64,000 nt of DNA, taken from Aldehydirespirator sp965203635 (GTDB lineage: Bacteria; Actinomycetota; Acidimicrobiia; Acidimicrobiales; Aldehydirespiratoraceae). The notes beneath the pieces were generated by a model. It worked only from the letters and a program-made list of their open reading frames with translations, was not told the DNA's origin and did no database searches. A program made the position numbers and the translations under genes. Every line of letters starts with the position of its first letter. Position 1 is the first letter of the stretch. Below, one piece after another: positions 29,106-37,630 of this stretch. The stretch is from assembly GCA_965203635.1 (NCBI GenBank), contig OZ241903.1, forward strand, positions 1,798,001 to 1,862,000. Direction: 5' to 3'.

Positions 29106-29842
29106 CAGCCACCGGCGACGATCACGCCCTGGCGGCGCGCCTGGCCCACGAGTGCGGCCAGCGGCTGCTCGGCCTGCTGAACGATCCGTCCGGGCCGCGG
29201 GGCTGGGGGTTGGAGGAGGCGGGCGACCGGCAGGCCCACGAGTTCCTCACTCAGGAGCTGGCTCGCCTGCGGCCCGGCGACGCCGTGCTGTCGGAGGAGG
29301 GCCACGACGACCGGCGGCGGCTCAACGCGGAGCGGGTCTGGATCATCGATCCGATCGACGGCTCGTACGACTTCGGGGTGACCGGGGCGTGGTCGGTGCA
29401 TGTGGCTCTGTGCGAGCGGGGCATGGCGACCGCGGGCGCGGTGGCCGTGCCCGCCTGGGACACCACCTTCGTCACCGATCCGCCGTCGGAGCCCACCATG
29501 TGCCGGGTCGGGCGCCGCAGGGTGGTGGTGGCCAGGTCGCGGGGCTACAGCGACGGCCGCGTGTTGGCCGACCGCCTCGACGCGGACGTGCTGACCATGG
29601 GATCGGCTGGGGTCAAGGCGATGGCGGTGGTGCGGGGCGAGATGGACGGCTACGTGCACGCCGGCGGTCTCTACGAGTGGGACACGTGCGCGCCGGCCGC
29701 AGTGGCCCTGGCCGCCGGTCTGCACGCCTCGTGCGCCGACGGCTCGCCCCTGCGGTTCAACAACCCGCGCCCGCACACGCCCGGCCTGGTCATCTGCCGC
29801 CCCGACTTCGCCGACGAGCTGCTGGCAGCCCTAGCCCACTAG
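29102..29842 (+). CDS. Inositol monophosphatase family protein (CysQ-like)
   Basis: Mg-dependent sugar/nucleotide phosphatase of 246 residues. Metal ligands are in SEEGHDD, DPIDGSYDF (Ser where Thr is usual) and YEWDTCAPAA. The CysQ branch (3'-phosphoadenosine 5'-phosphate recycling) fits the length and sequence, but inositol or histidinol phosphate cannot be excluded. Translationally coupled to the methyltransferase. Confidence 0.75.
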   Translation: MTATGDDHALAARLAHECGQRLLGLLNDPSGPRGWGLEEAGDRQAHEFLTQELARLRPGDAVLSEEGHDDRRRLNAERVWIIDPIDGSYDFGVTGAWSVHVALCERGMATAGAVAVPAWDTTFVTDPPSEPTMCRVGRRRVVVARSRGYSDGRVLADRLDADVLTMGSAGVKAMAVVRGEMDGYVHAGGLYEWDTCAPAAVALAAGLHASCADGSPLRFNNPRPHTPGLVICRPDFADELLAALAH

Positions 29843-30113
29843 TCGCGAATTGGCAGCGTTGTGCACGGTATGCGTGCGTTCTGCTGCCAATTCGCCGGCA
29901 GTCAGCGGTCCGGTCGCGAATTGGCAGCGTTGTGCACGGTATGCGTGCGTTCTGCTGCCAATTCGCCGGCAGTCAGCGGTCCGGTCGCGAATTGGCAGCG
30001 TTGTGCACGGTATGCGTGCGTTCTGCTGCCAATTCGCCGGCAGTCAGCGGTCCGGTCGCGAATTGGCAGCGTTGTGCACGGTATGCGTGCGTTTTGCTGC
30101 CAATTCGCCGGCA
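29843..30113. repeat. 71-bp tandem repeat array with embedded palindromes (3.8 copies)
   Basis: Units start at 29843, 29914, 29985 and 30056 and are identical except for a C-to-T change in the last one. Each has a perfect 11-bp inverted repeat GAATTGGCAGC/GCTGCCAATTC around a 25-nt loop, then ~20 bp containing GCCGGCAGTCAGCGGTCCGG. The same palindrome occurs singly at 44909-45028 and, as a variant, at 31018-31065. It fills the whole gap between the phosphatase gene and the lipid kinase gene. Not a CRISPR: there are no variable spacers. Confidence 0.9.
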
Positions 30114-30132
30114 GGGTGCTAGACCGGTCGCC

Positions 30133-31008
30133 GTGGCCGAGGTCCATCTGCTAGTAAGCCCCCGGGGCGGCAGGGGACGGGCCGCGGCGGCCGCCCCAGT
30201 CGTTCACCGGGTAATCGAGCAGGCCGGCCACACACCGGTGGACATCAGCGGCGCCTCGGCGGAGGAGTCCGCCGACGCGGCCCGGGCCGCGGTGGCCGCG
30301 GGCGCGGAGCGACTGGTCGCGGTGGGCGGCGACGGCACTCTGCACCTCGCCCTTCAGGGAGCAGCCGGCAGCGATGCGGTACTGGGACTGGTGCCTGCGG
30401 GAACCGGTAACGACTACGCCCGAGCGTTCGGGTTGTTCGGACTAAGCGTCGAGGAGGCCGCAGCCAGGTCCCTGGGCTCGGCCCGGCCCGTCGACGTCAT
30501 CCGCACCGACCGCCAGCGGTGGGTCGCCTTCAACGTGACCGGCGGGTTCACCGTGGACGTCAACGAGCGGGCTGACCGGATGCGCTTCCCCCGGGGGCCG
30601 AGCCGCTACACGGTGGCGACCCTGCTGACCATGCCTGGTCTGCGCTACCGCGAGCTGGCCGTTACCGTGGACGGTGAGCGCTCGGAGTACCGCAGCGCCC
30701 TGTTCGCGGTGGCCAACACGCCCACGTTCGGCGGCGGCATGGCCATCTGCCCCGACGCCAACCCCGGCGACGGCCTGCTCGACGTGTGCGTCGTCGGGAC
30801 GGCCAGCCGATCCACCATGCTGCGCCTGCTGCCCAAGGTGTTCGAGGGCGGCCACGTGGGCAACCGGCACGTGCACATGCTGCGAGGGCGCACCGTCACC
30901 ATTGAGGGCGAGCCCGTCGACCTCGTTGGCGACGGCGAGTCGATCGGGCAGACGCCGATCACGGCTGAGGCCGTGCCCGGAGCGGTGCAGTTCGCCGCCG
31001 ATCCCTGA
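30133..31008 (+). CDS. Diacylglycerol/lipid kinase family protein
   Basis: ATP-dependent kinase of 291 residues acting on diacylglycerol, sphingoid or related lipids. The nucleotide-binding GGDGTLH and PAGTGND motifs are present, and the C-terminal beta-sandwich (FNVTGGFTVDVNERAD ... GEPVDLVGDGE) is complete. GTG at 30133 with TAGACC ending 7 nt upstream. Its promoter lies at the edge of the tandem repeat array. Confidence 0.85.
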   Translation: MAEVHLLVSPRGGRGRAAAAAPVVHRVIEQAGHTPVDISGASAEESADAARAAVAAGAERLVAVGGDGTLHLALQGAAGSDAVLGLVPAGTGNDYARAFGLFGLSVEEAAARSLGSARPVDVIRTDRQRWVAFNVTGGFTVDVNERADRMRFPRGPSRYTVATLLTMPGLRYRELAVTVDGERSEYRSALFAVANTPTFGGGMAICPDANPGDGLLDVCVVGTASRSTMLRLLPKVFEGGHVGNRHVHMLRGRTVTIEGEPVDLVGDGESIGQTPITAEAVPGAVQFAADP

Positions 31009-31017
31009 CCCTTTCCG

Positions 31018-31065
31018 GAACTGGCAGCGCAGGACGCCAGAAAGGGCACCGAACGCTGCCAGTTC
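31018..31065. repeat. Palindrome of the GGCAGC family between convergent genes
   Basis: Perfect 12-bp arms GAACTGGCAGCG/CGCTGCCAGTTC around a 24-nt loop, 10 nt after the lipid kinase stop and 4 nt before the SDR stop on the other strand. Likely works as a bidirectional terminator. Confidence 0.7.
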
Positions 31066-31068
31066 TAC

Positions 31069-31881
31069 CTACAGGCCGAGGAAGCCTCCGCCGTCGGCGA
31101 CGATGGTCTGGCCGGTGACGTAGCGGGCGCTGCCGGAGGCCAGGAACACCGCGACCGGGCCGATGTCGGCGGCCGCGGCGCCCAGGCGGCCCAGCGGCGT
31201 GCGGGCGACGAGGCGAGTCTCCAGGTCGGGATTGGCGGCCACCGCCGATTCCATGGCCGGGGTGAGAGCCACCGGGGCGATGGCGTTGACCCGCACGCCG
31301 AGGGGGCCCCACTCCCGGGCGAGGCTCTTGACGATGCCGCGCTGGGTGGCCTTCACCGTCGCGTAGACCGGCAGGTTGGCCGACCCCTCCACACCCGCGG
31401 GCGACGTGAGCAGGATCAACGTGCCCGGTCGCCGGCGCAGATGGGTCAGCGACGCCCGGGCGCACAGGAAGCTCGCGGTCGTGGCGGTGGCGATCTGGGG
31501 CCGGATCATGTCGCTGCGGGTGTTCTGCACCCCTCCGGGCCGCCCGGCGTGGGCCACCGCGTTGTGGACCATGATGTCGAGCCCGCCGAAGCGCGCGACG
31601 GCCCCGGCCACCGCGGCTTCGATGTCGGCAGCCTCGGTCACATCGCAGCGGATGAACACGGCCTCGTGGCCGGCGGCCCGGATCGACTCCGCCGCGGGCT
31701 CGCCGTTGGCCGCCCTCCGGGCCGCGATCACGACGGCGGCTCCGGCGGCGGCCAGCGCGGTGGCAATCCCTGCGCCGATGCCCTGCCCGGCCCCGGTGAC
31801 GATCGCCACTTGGCCCTCGAGCACCCGCCCACCCGTTCGCGTCTCGGCCATGCCTCTCTCAGCCACGCCGTCGGTGGTCAT
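31069..31881 (-). CDS. Short-chain dehydrogenase/reductase, active type
   Basis: Classical SDR of 270 residues: TGAGQGIG cofactor motif, VHNAV in place of NNAG, catalytic Ser in LTSPAG and YxxxK in VYATVKAT. Reaction unknown. The ATG overlaps the stop of a second, degenerate SDR upstream (ATGA), suggesting that the two products form a heteromer. Confidence 0.85.
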   Translation of the reverse strand: MTTDGVAERGMAETRTGGRVLEGQVAIVTGAGQGIGAGIATALAAAGAAVVIAARRAANGEPAAESIRAAGHEAVFIRCDVTEAADIEAAVAGAVARFGGLDIMVHNAVAHAGRPGGVQNTRSDMIRPQIATATTASFLCARASLTHLRRRPGTLILLTSPAGVEGSANLPVYATVKATQRGIVKSLAREWGPLGVRVNAIAPVALTPAMESAVAANPDLETRLVARTPLGRLGAAAADIGPVAVFLASGSARYVTGQTIVADGGGFLGL

Positions 31882-32546
31882 CCGGCCATCCAGGTGCCGC
31901 CGTCCATCACCAGCGAGGCACCGGTCAGGCCACCGGTCGTCCGGCCGTCGGCCAGGGCGTCGATCACCGCCGCGACCTCGGCCGCCGACGGCAGGCGGCC
32001 AAGCGCCGGGTCGTGCAGGGCGGTGGCGTCCACGGCCGACGCCGCGTGCTCCGGCGGCAGGAACATCGACGGATGCAGGGTCACCGCATGGGAACGGATC
32101 CCGTCGGGCCCCCAGCTGCGGGCCAGAGACCGGGCCAGGATCCGCAACCCCTCGGCCAACGCCGACAGCGCCACCAGGTTCGACGCGCCGGCCGCGCCGA
32201 CCAGCGGCACGCAGACCACGATCGTCCCGCGGCGGGCGGCCAGATGCCGGTGCGCGCCCCGGGCCAGGCGGATGGCCGCCTCCAGCGGGTCGTCGCAGGC
32301 CGCGGCCCAGTCGTCGGCGGTCATCTCGTCGATGCGCGCCGGGGTGCGGCTTTGCTCCGGATAGAGGGCGTGCACCACCAGATCGAGACCGTCGACCGGG
32401 GCGCCGTCGCCGCGGGCCAAGCCGTCCACGAAGCCGTCGTCGACATCGGCCGGTTCCGGAGCGGCCACCAGCACGTCCCCCGACAGTTCAGCGGCCAGGG
32501 CAGCCGCAGGATCGCCCACGCCCACGACCAGAACGTCGCGGCTCAT
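31878..32546 (-). CDS. Degenerate SDR-like protein, probable non-catalytic partner
   Basis: A 222-residue Rossmann-fold protein. The C-terminal half is SDR-like (GPDGIRSHAVTLHPSMF, GLTGASLVMDGGTW), but the TGxxxGxG motif is reduced to VVGVGDPAA and the YxxxK pair is missing (the aligned segment reads SALAEGLRI). Active/inactive SDR pairs are known, for example BbsC/BbsD in toluene degradation. The start is the last ATG of a chain of ATGA overlaps at 32543-32640. Confidence 0.7.
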   Translation of the reverse strand: MSRDVLVVGVGDPAAALAAELSGDVLVAAPEPADVDDGFVDGLARGDGAPVDGLDLVVHALYPEQSRTPARIDEMTADDWAAACDDPLEAAIRLARGAHRHLAARRGTIVVCVPLVGAAGASNLVALSALAEGLRILARSLARSWGPDGIRSHAVTLHPSMFLPPEHAASAVDATALHDPALGRLPSAAEVAAVIDALADGRTTGGLTGASLVMDGGTWMAG

Positions 32547-32593
32547 GACGGCGCCACGCGCCTGTGAGTGGGTGCCAGAACGTCGCGGCTCAT
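32543..32593 (-). CDS. Micro-ORF 2 in the duplicated junction (16 residues)
   Basis: Encodes MSRDVLAPTHRRVAPS. Its ATG overlaps the stop of micro-ORF 1 and its stop overlaps the degenerate SDR start. The first six residues equal those of the SDR and the last three equal the ATPase C-terminus, which shows how it arose. Confidence 0.45.
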   Translation of the reverse strand: MSRDVLAPTHRRVAPS

Positions 32594-32640
32594 GACGGCG
32601 CCACGCGCTTGTGAGTGGGTGCTCGATCGTGGCGGCTCAT
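32590..32640 (-). CDS. Micro-ORF 1 in the duplicated junction (16 residues)
   Basis: Encodes MSRHDRAPTHKRVAPS. Its ATG overlaps the ATPase stop and its stop overlaps the ATG of micro-ORF 2, both as ATGA. Created by the 47-bp duplication; it may only serve to carry ribosomes on to the SDR genes. Confidence 0.45.
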   Translation of the reverse strand: MSRHDRAPTHKRVAPS

Positions 32641-35063
32641 GACGGCGCCTCTCGTCCGGCGGCGATGCGTTCTCGCAGCTCGACCGCGCCCCACGCCCCG
32701 GCCCCGCCGACGATGACCGCGCCCAGCACACACAGCCAGCCGCCCAGCGTCGGTGCATCCAGCTCGAAGAACTCGCGCAGGAACGGCAGCGCCATTGCCG
32801 CCCCGTAGGAGCCGGCCATGGCGGCGGCCAGGCCCACCTTCCAGGGTCTCAGCGGCCGGCTGATCAACAGCAGGATCACCAGGCCGATGCCCAGCAGCGT
32901 CATCGTGGCCGACGTGCGGGCCTCGTCCAGGCCCACGCCGTCGAGGCGCCGCACGACCTCATACAGCACGAACGTCACCACGCCGGCCACCGCCCCGGCC
33001 GGCAGCGAGAAGCGCAGCACCCGGCGCAGGAAACCGGGCTTGACCAGGCGGTGGTTGGGCGCGAGGGCCAGGAAGAAGCCGGGCACGCCCACCGAGAAGG
33101 TGCCGATCAGGGTCAGATGGCGGGGCAGGAACGGGAACGGCGAGCCGGACAGGCCGATCAGAAGGGTCAGCAGCACCGCGTAGGCCGCCTTGGTGATGAA
33201 CAGGTTGGCCACCCGCTCGATGTTGTTGATCACCCGGCGGCCCTCGGCCAGCACCCGGGGCAAGGTGGCGAAGCGGTTGTCGAGCAGCACGAGCTGGGCC
33301 ACGGCCCGGGCCGCCGAGGATCCGGTGCCCATGGCGATGCCCATGTCGGCGTCCTTGAGGGCCAGCACGTCGTTCACGCCGTCGCCGGTCATGGCCACCG
33401 TGCGTCCCCGGGACTGCAGCGCGTGGACCATGGCTCGCTTCTGGTGGGGGTCGACCCGCCCGAACACCGTGGCCGAATCCAGGGTGTCGGCCAGTTCGTC
33501 GGGTTGGTCCGGGAGTTGGCGGGCGTCGAAGGCGGGCACGTGCAGCCGGCCCGGGCCGCGGTTCGAGCCATCAGTATCGCCCTCCGGGTCGTCGGTGATG
33601 CCGGCGCGGTGGGCGACCGCGGCCACGGTGGCGGGGTGGTCGCCGGAGATCACCTTCAGGTCGACGCCCTGATCCCGGAAGTAGGCGAAGATCTCCGGCG
33701 CGTCCGAGCGGATCGTGTCGCCGAGATGCACCAGGCAGACGGGCTCGCGGTCGGTGGGCAGGCTGTCGCCGGACGGTTCGGGCAGGTCGGATCGGGTCAC
33801 CACCAGCACCCGGTCGCCTTCGGCGGAGGCGGCCGCAGCCCGGGCCCGGGCGTCCTCGCTGGCGTCGCCCGCGCCCAGCAGCACGTCGGGCGCGCCCAGG
33901 TGGAAGGTGCCCCGGCCCTCGAAGCCGGCCGCGGCCCACTTGCGGGCCGACGAGAACGGCACGCTGCCGGTCAGCCTCCATCCGGGTGGCGGGCTGCCGA
34001 CCGCGTCGACGATGGCGGCCAGGGTGGCGTTCGGTGCGGGGTCGGCCGACGCCAGCGAGGCCAGCGCGCCGGTCGCCTCGGCCTCGGTGGCCGATCCCAG
34101 CGGCTCCACCCGCTCGAAGGAGATGTCCCCGGTGGTGATCGTCCCCGTCTTGTCGAGGCACAGGGTGTCGACCCGGGCCAGCAGCTCGACCGACGCCAGC
34201 TCCCGGGCCAGCGCCTTCCGGCGGGCCAGGGCGACCACGCCGGTGATGAACGACAGGCTGGTGAGTAGCACCAGACCGTCGGGCACCATGGCCACCGCGG
34301 CGGCGACCGTGCCCCGCAGCGCCTCCTGCCAGCGGTCCTCGGTGGCCAGCAGCCTCCCCAGCAGCAGCACCGTGGCCAGCGGGATGATCCACGTCAGACG
34401 GCGCAGGATCACGTTGACGCCGCCCTTGAGCTCGCTGCCGGCCAGCTTGAACCGGCGGGCCTCCTCCGACAGGCGCGCCGCGTAGGAGTCGGCGCCGATG
34501 GCGGTGGCCCGGTACCAGCCCGCGCCGGCGTTCACGAACGACCCCGACATCACGCCGTCGCCGGGAGCTTTGTCGACCGGGTCGCTCTCGCCGGTCAGCA
34601 GCGACTCGTCGATCTCGAGGCCCCGGGCGACCACCACCTCGCCGTCCACCACCACCTGGTCGCCGGGCTGGAGTTCCAGGATCTCGTCGGCCACCACCTC
34701 GCTCGTGCCGACCTCTTGCGTCCGCCCGTCGCGGACCACCCGGGCCCGGGGGGCCGACAGCACCGCCAGCCTGTGCAGCGTGCGGCGGGCCTTGAGCTCC
34801 TGGGCGATGCCGATGACGCTGTTCGACACCACCACCCCGGCGAACAGGGCGTCGGCCGGGAAGCCGGCCACCATGATGAGCACGAACATCGAGCCGATGA
34901 TGGCGTTGACCGGGGTGAGCACGTTGTTGCGGACGATCTGGCCCACGGTGCGGACCGGGGCGTCGGGCACATCGTTGGTGAGGCCCTCGCGGCGGCGCTG
35001 CTCGACCTCTGCGGTGCTGAGCCCCCGAGGCGCGACGGCTTCCTCGAGCATGGCTCCAGTCAC
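32637..35063 (-). CDS. P-type cation-transporting ATPase (CtpE-like)
   Basis: Membrane cation pump of 808 residues in the actinobacterial CtpE group (calcium uptake in mycobacteria). Actuator TGES (LLTGESDPVDK), phosphorylation motif DKTGTITTGD, membrane motif MVPDGL in M4 (Asp where PEGL is usual) and hinge MTGDGVNDVLALKDADMG are all present, with ten or so membrane segments. GTG at 35063 overlaps the PIG-L stop (GTGA); an ATG at 35051 is the alternative. Cation specificity is inferred from family only. Confidence 0.85.
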   Translation of the reverse strand: MTGAMLEEAVAPRGLSTAEVEQRRREGLTNDVPDAPVRTVGQIVRNNVLTPVNAIIGSMFVLIMVAGFPADALFAGVVVSNSVIGIAQELKARRTLHRLAVLSAPRARVVRDGRTQEVGTSEVVADEILELQPGDQVVVDGEVVVARGLEIDESLLTGESDPVDKAPGDGVMSGSFVNAGAGWYRATAIGADSYAARLSEEARRFKLAGSELKGGVNVILRRLTWIIPLATVLLLGRLLATEDRWQEALRGTVAAAVAMVPDGLVLLTSLSFITGVVALARRKALARELASVELLARVDTLCLDKTGTITTGDISFERVEPLGSATEAEATGALASLASADPAPNATLAAIVDAVGSPPPGWRLTGSVPFSSARKWAAAGFEGRGTFHLGAPDVLLGAGDASEDARARAAAASAEGDRVLVVTRSDLPEPSGDSLPTDREPVCLVHLGDTIRSDAPEIFAYFRDQGVDLKVISGDHPATVAAVAHRAGITDDPEGDTDGSNRGPGRLHVPAFDARQLPDQPDELADTLDSATVFGRVDPHQKRAMVHALQSRGRTVAMTGDGVNDVLALKDADMGIAMGTGSSAARAVAQLVLLDNRFATLPRVLAEGRRVINNIERVANLFITKAAYAVLLTLLIGLSGSPFPFLPRHLTLIGTFSVGVPGFFLALAPNHRLVKPGFLRRVLRFSLPAGAVAGVVTFVLYEVVRRLDGVGLDEARTSATMTLLGIGLVILLLISRPLRPWKVGLAAAMAGSYGAAMALPFLREFFELDAPTLGGWLCVLGAVIVGGAGAWGAVELRERIAAGREAPS

Positions 35064-35791
35064 ACCCGCTCGACGCGCTTGAAGGCCTCGCCGTAGGGCA
35101 GGCCCGCCCGGCGACCGGCGTCGCGGCACTTCTCCACGACGCGGGCCTGGAACGCGGCCATGCCGGTGCCGTCGTCGTCAGGACTGATGCCGTGGGTGCT
35201 CACGAACTGGCTCTCGTGGGCCAGCAGGGCCTGCACCTTGGCCTCGATCTGGGCCGGTGCCACCTGCTCGACGTGATCAGGAGCCTCGCACTCGAACAGC
35301 AGCAACTCGACAGGGCGGTGGTGGGGAACGCCGTGCTCGGGGAAGAAGTGCGGGTCGCGGGCGGCGACCAGCGCGTCCATGCACAGGAACCCGGCAGCCC
35401 GGTGGTCGGGGTGGAGGCGCCAGCGCTTGAACGGGTCGTGGCCCAGCACCACGTCGGGGCGCAACTCCCGGATGACCTTGGCCATCCGGCTGCGCAGGGC
35501 CATGGTCACCTCCAGCTCGCCGTCCACCTCCCCCAGGAAGCGCACCTCGCCCAAGGCGCCGAGCCGGCGGGCCGCCTCGGACTGCTCCCGTTGGCGGCGG
35601 GCCACCAGGGCCGCGACGTCGGCGCCGGCGTCCCAGGTGCCCTTCGAGCCGTCGGTGCACACCAGCAGGCTGGCCTCGCAGCCGGCCTCGGCCCACTTGG
35701 CCAGCGTCGCCCCGCAGCCGAACTCGATGTCGTCGGGATGGGCCCCGATGGCGAGCGCCCGCGCCGGCGCGGCCACGTCGACGGTGGTCAC
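35060..35791 (-). CDS. PIG-L family deacetylase (LmbE-like)
   Basis: Zinc-dependent N-acetyl-sugar deacetylase of 243 residues, related to MshB/Mca of mycothiol metabolism. Zinc motifs AHPDDIEFGCGAT and HPDHRAAGFL are intact. Whether the substrate is GlcNAc-Ins, a mycothiol conjugate or another N-acetyl compound is not clear. The GTG start overlaps the stop of cofC (GTGA), and its stop overlaps the ATPase start. Confidence 0.85.
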   Translation of the reverse strand: MTTVDVAAPARALAIGAHPDDIEFGCGATLAKWAEAGCEASLLVCTDGSKGTWDAGADVAALVARRQREQSEAARRLGALGEVRFLGEVDGELEVTMALRSRMAKVIRELRPDVVLGHDPFKRWRLHPDHRAAGFLCMDALVAARDPHFFPEHGVPHHRPVELLLFECEAPDHVEQVAPAQIEAKVQALLAHESQFVSTHGISPDDDGTGMAAFQARVVEKCRDAGRRAGLPYGEAFKRVERV

Positions 35792-36414
35792 GGACTCACC
35801 GCCAGCGAGTCGACTCCCAGAGCGAGCCGGTCCTGTGCGGGCAGGGCCAGCAGATCCTCGGGGTGGTCGATGTCGGAGGCCAGGGCATCGTCCTGCACCA
35901 CCGTCACGGCCAGCTGAAGCCGCTCGGCCTCGGCCACATGGCGGGCGAACGAGCCCGGCCCGTAGGCGAAGCGGAACCCGCAGCCGGTCGGGACGCACAC
36001 CACGTTGGAGCCGTCGCGGCGCCGGTCCGGCACGATCACCAGCCCCGGGCCAACCGCCGGCCGCAGCGTCCGGGCCAGCGCCAGGTCGGCGTGGGCCACC
36101 ACCGCCCGCTCCACTCCGGCCGCGGCCAGCCGGCCCACGGCCACCGATACCGCAATGTTCAGGCCGGGCCGGCCCACGGCCACGACATCCGCCCCCAGGT
36201 CCGCGGCCCAGGCCGCCACCTCGGCATCGTCGGTGGCCACATGGACCGGCAGGCCGCCGGCCGCGGCCACCACCCGGCCCGCCATCCGGCGCATCAGGTC
36301 GCGGCAGCCGGAGCGGCCGAGGACGTGCTCCAGCCGGGACAGGGCTCCCTCGAAGGAGCGGATCGGCACGACCACCGCCGTGGCGGGCTCTTCAGACACT
36401 GGCGGCGATGCCAC
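35788..36414 (-). CDS. cofC: 2-phospho-L-lactate/phosphoenolpyruvate guanylyltransferase (F420 biosynthesis)
   Basis: Nucleotidyltransferase of 208 residues that activates phospholactate or PEP with GTP for coenzyme F420. Family blocks are VVPIRSFEGALSRL (usually FxxAKxRL), VATDDAEVAAWA, ADLALA and SNVVCVPTGCGFRFAYGPGSFARH. The start is GTG. It shows that the host makes F420, in keeping with the F420-type LLM protein at 26151. First gene of the operon cofC - PIG-L - ATPase - SDR pair. Confidence 0.85.
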   Translation of the reverse strand: MASPPVSEEPATAVVVPIRSFEGALSRLEHVLGRSGCRDLMRRMAGRVVAAAGGLPVHVATDDAEVAAWAADLGADVVAVGRPGLNIAVSVAVGRLAAAGVERAVVAHADLALARTLRPAVGPGLVIVPDRRRDGSNVVCVPTGCGFRFAYGPGSFARHVAEAERLQLAVTVVQDDALASDIDHPEDLLALPAQDRLALGVDSLAVSP

Positions 36415-36504
36415 TGGGCGCCTCCGGGCATTCCGTTCGAGGGCTGGAGCGAGTCTATGGGCGAGCGCGAACGGGCAAGGGCCCTTCGCGACGCATCAGT
36501 TTCA

Positions 36505-36606
36505 CTCCCGCTCTTGTTCGCTGCGCTCACGGGCCGCTCGGGCCACGGCCTCGCTCAGGCCCTCGCCTGGATTCTCATGAGTCGCTCCCCACCCGCTCGG
36601 CCTCTA
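36505..36606 (-). repeat. Interspersed repeat R3, copy B (inverted)
   Basis: Reverse complement of copies A and C: the ~52-bp block at 36505-36556 and the GAGGCCGAGCGGG block at about 36593-36606. It lies between cofC (-) and gpsA (+) and reaches the -10 hexamer of gpsA, so it may carry part of that promoter. Confidence 0.75.
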
Positions 36607-36617
36607 CGGTTGCGGCT

Positions 36618-37622
36618 GTGAACCTTCGGGTCGGGGTGATCGGCGCAGGCTCGTGGGGGACCACCGTCGCCCATCTGTGCGCCCACAATGCCTCCACCGT
36701 GCTCTATGCCCGCGATCCCGCGATCGCAGGCGCGCTCAACTCGACCGGCGAGAACCCCCGCTACCTGCCCGGCCGGTCGCTGCACCCCGAGCTGCGGGCC
36801 ACCGCGGACATCGGCGAGGCCGCCGGCAGCGCCGACGCGGTGGTGATGGCGGTGCCCTCCCACGGGTTCCGCAACACCCTGCGGTTGCTTCACCCGCATG
36901 TGGGCGACGGCACGCCGGTGGTGTCGCTCACCAAGGGCCTGGAGGGTCGCACCCGCAGACGGATGACCGAGGTGGTGGCGGACGAATTGCCCGGGCGTCC
37001 GGCCGGGGCGCTGACCGGGCCGAACCTGGCCAAGGAGATCCTCGCCGGGCGAGCCGCGGCGGCCGTGCTGGCCATGGCGCCCGCCGACGCTGCGCTGGCC
37101 GAGCGGCTGCGGGACGTGTTCTGCGCCGGCGACTTCCGGGTGTACACCAACACCGACGTCGTGGGGGCCGAGATCGCGGGCGCCACCAAGAACGTGATCG
37201 CCCTGGCCGCCGGCATATCCGACGGCCTCGAAGCCGGCGACAACACCCGGGCCGCGCTCATCACCCGGGGCCTGGCCGAGGTGACCCGCCTGGGAGTGGC
37301 CCTCGGCGGCGACCCGGCCACCTTCGCGGGCCTGGCCGGGATCGGCGACATCGTGGCCACCTGCGTCAGCCCTCAGAGCCGCAACCGCCATGTGGGGGAG
37401 CGATTGGGCCGGGGCGAGGCCATCGAGCAGATCGTGGCGTCCATGGACCAGGTGGCCGAGGGCGTCAAGTCCACTCCGGTGGTGGCGTCGCTGGCCCGCT
37501 CGCTGGGTGTTGACATGCCGATCACCGAGGAGGTGCGGGCCGTGATCGAGGACGGCCGTCCCGCGGCCGCGGCCTACCGGGCGCTGCTCGACCGGCCCCC
37601 CACCAGCGAGACCCGCCGATGA
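36618..37622 (+). CDS. gpsA: NAD(P)-dependent glycerol-3-phosphate dehydrogenase
   Basis: Makes sn-glycerol 3-phosphate from dihydroxyacetone phosphate for phospholipids. The 334-residue protein has the GAGSWGTT cofactor motif, SLTKGLE, GPNLAKEI, the catalytic Lys region GATKNVIALAAGI, and RNRHVG near the C-terminus. GTG at 36618; TACGGT ends 7 nt upstream, suggesting a leaderless message. The gene is flanked by inverted copies of repeat R3. Confidence 0.95.
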   Translation: MNLRVGVIGAGSWGTTVAHLCAHNASTVLYARDPAIAGALNSTGENPRYLPGRSLHPELRATADIGEAAGSADAVVMAVPSHGFRNTLRLLHPHVGDGTPVVSLTKGLEGRTRRRMTEVVADELPGRPAGALTGPNLAKEILAGRAAAAVLAMAPADAALAERLRDVFCAGDFRVYTNTDVVGAEIAGATKNVIALAAGISDGLEAGDNTRAALITRGLAEVTRLGVALGGDPATFAGLAGIGDIVATCVSPQSRNRHVGERLGRGEAIEQIVASMDQVAEGVKSTPVVASLARSLGVDMPITEEVRAVIEDGRPAAAAYRALLDRPPTSETRR

Positions 37623-37630
37623 GGCGGCGC

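Larger units (their letters stand above)
32531..32650. repeat. 47-bp tandem duplication of a gene junction (about 2.5 copies)
   Basis: Units begin at 32531, 32578 and 32625. The unit carries the last codons of the ATPase frame (APS-stop), the overlapping ATGA, and the first codons of the degenerate SDR (MSRDVL). Tandem duplication of this junction inserted two small coupled ORFs between the two genes. Confidence 0.85.

Noticed and set aside
29843..30113. CRISPR array
   Set aside because: The whole 71-bp unit is repeated with no variable spacers, and no cas gene is present.
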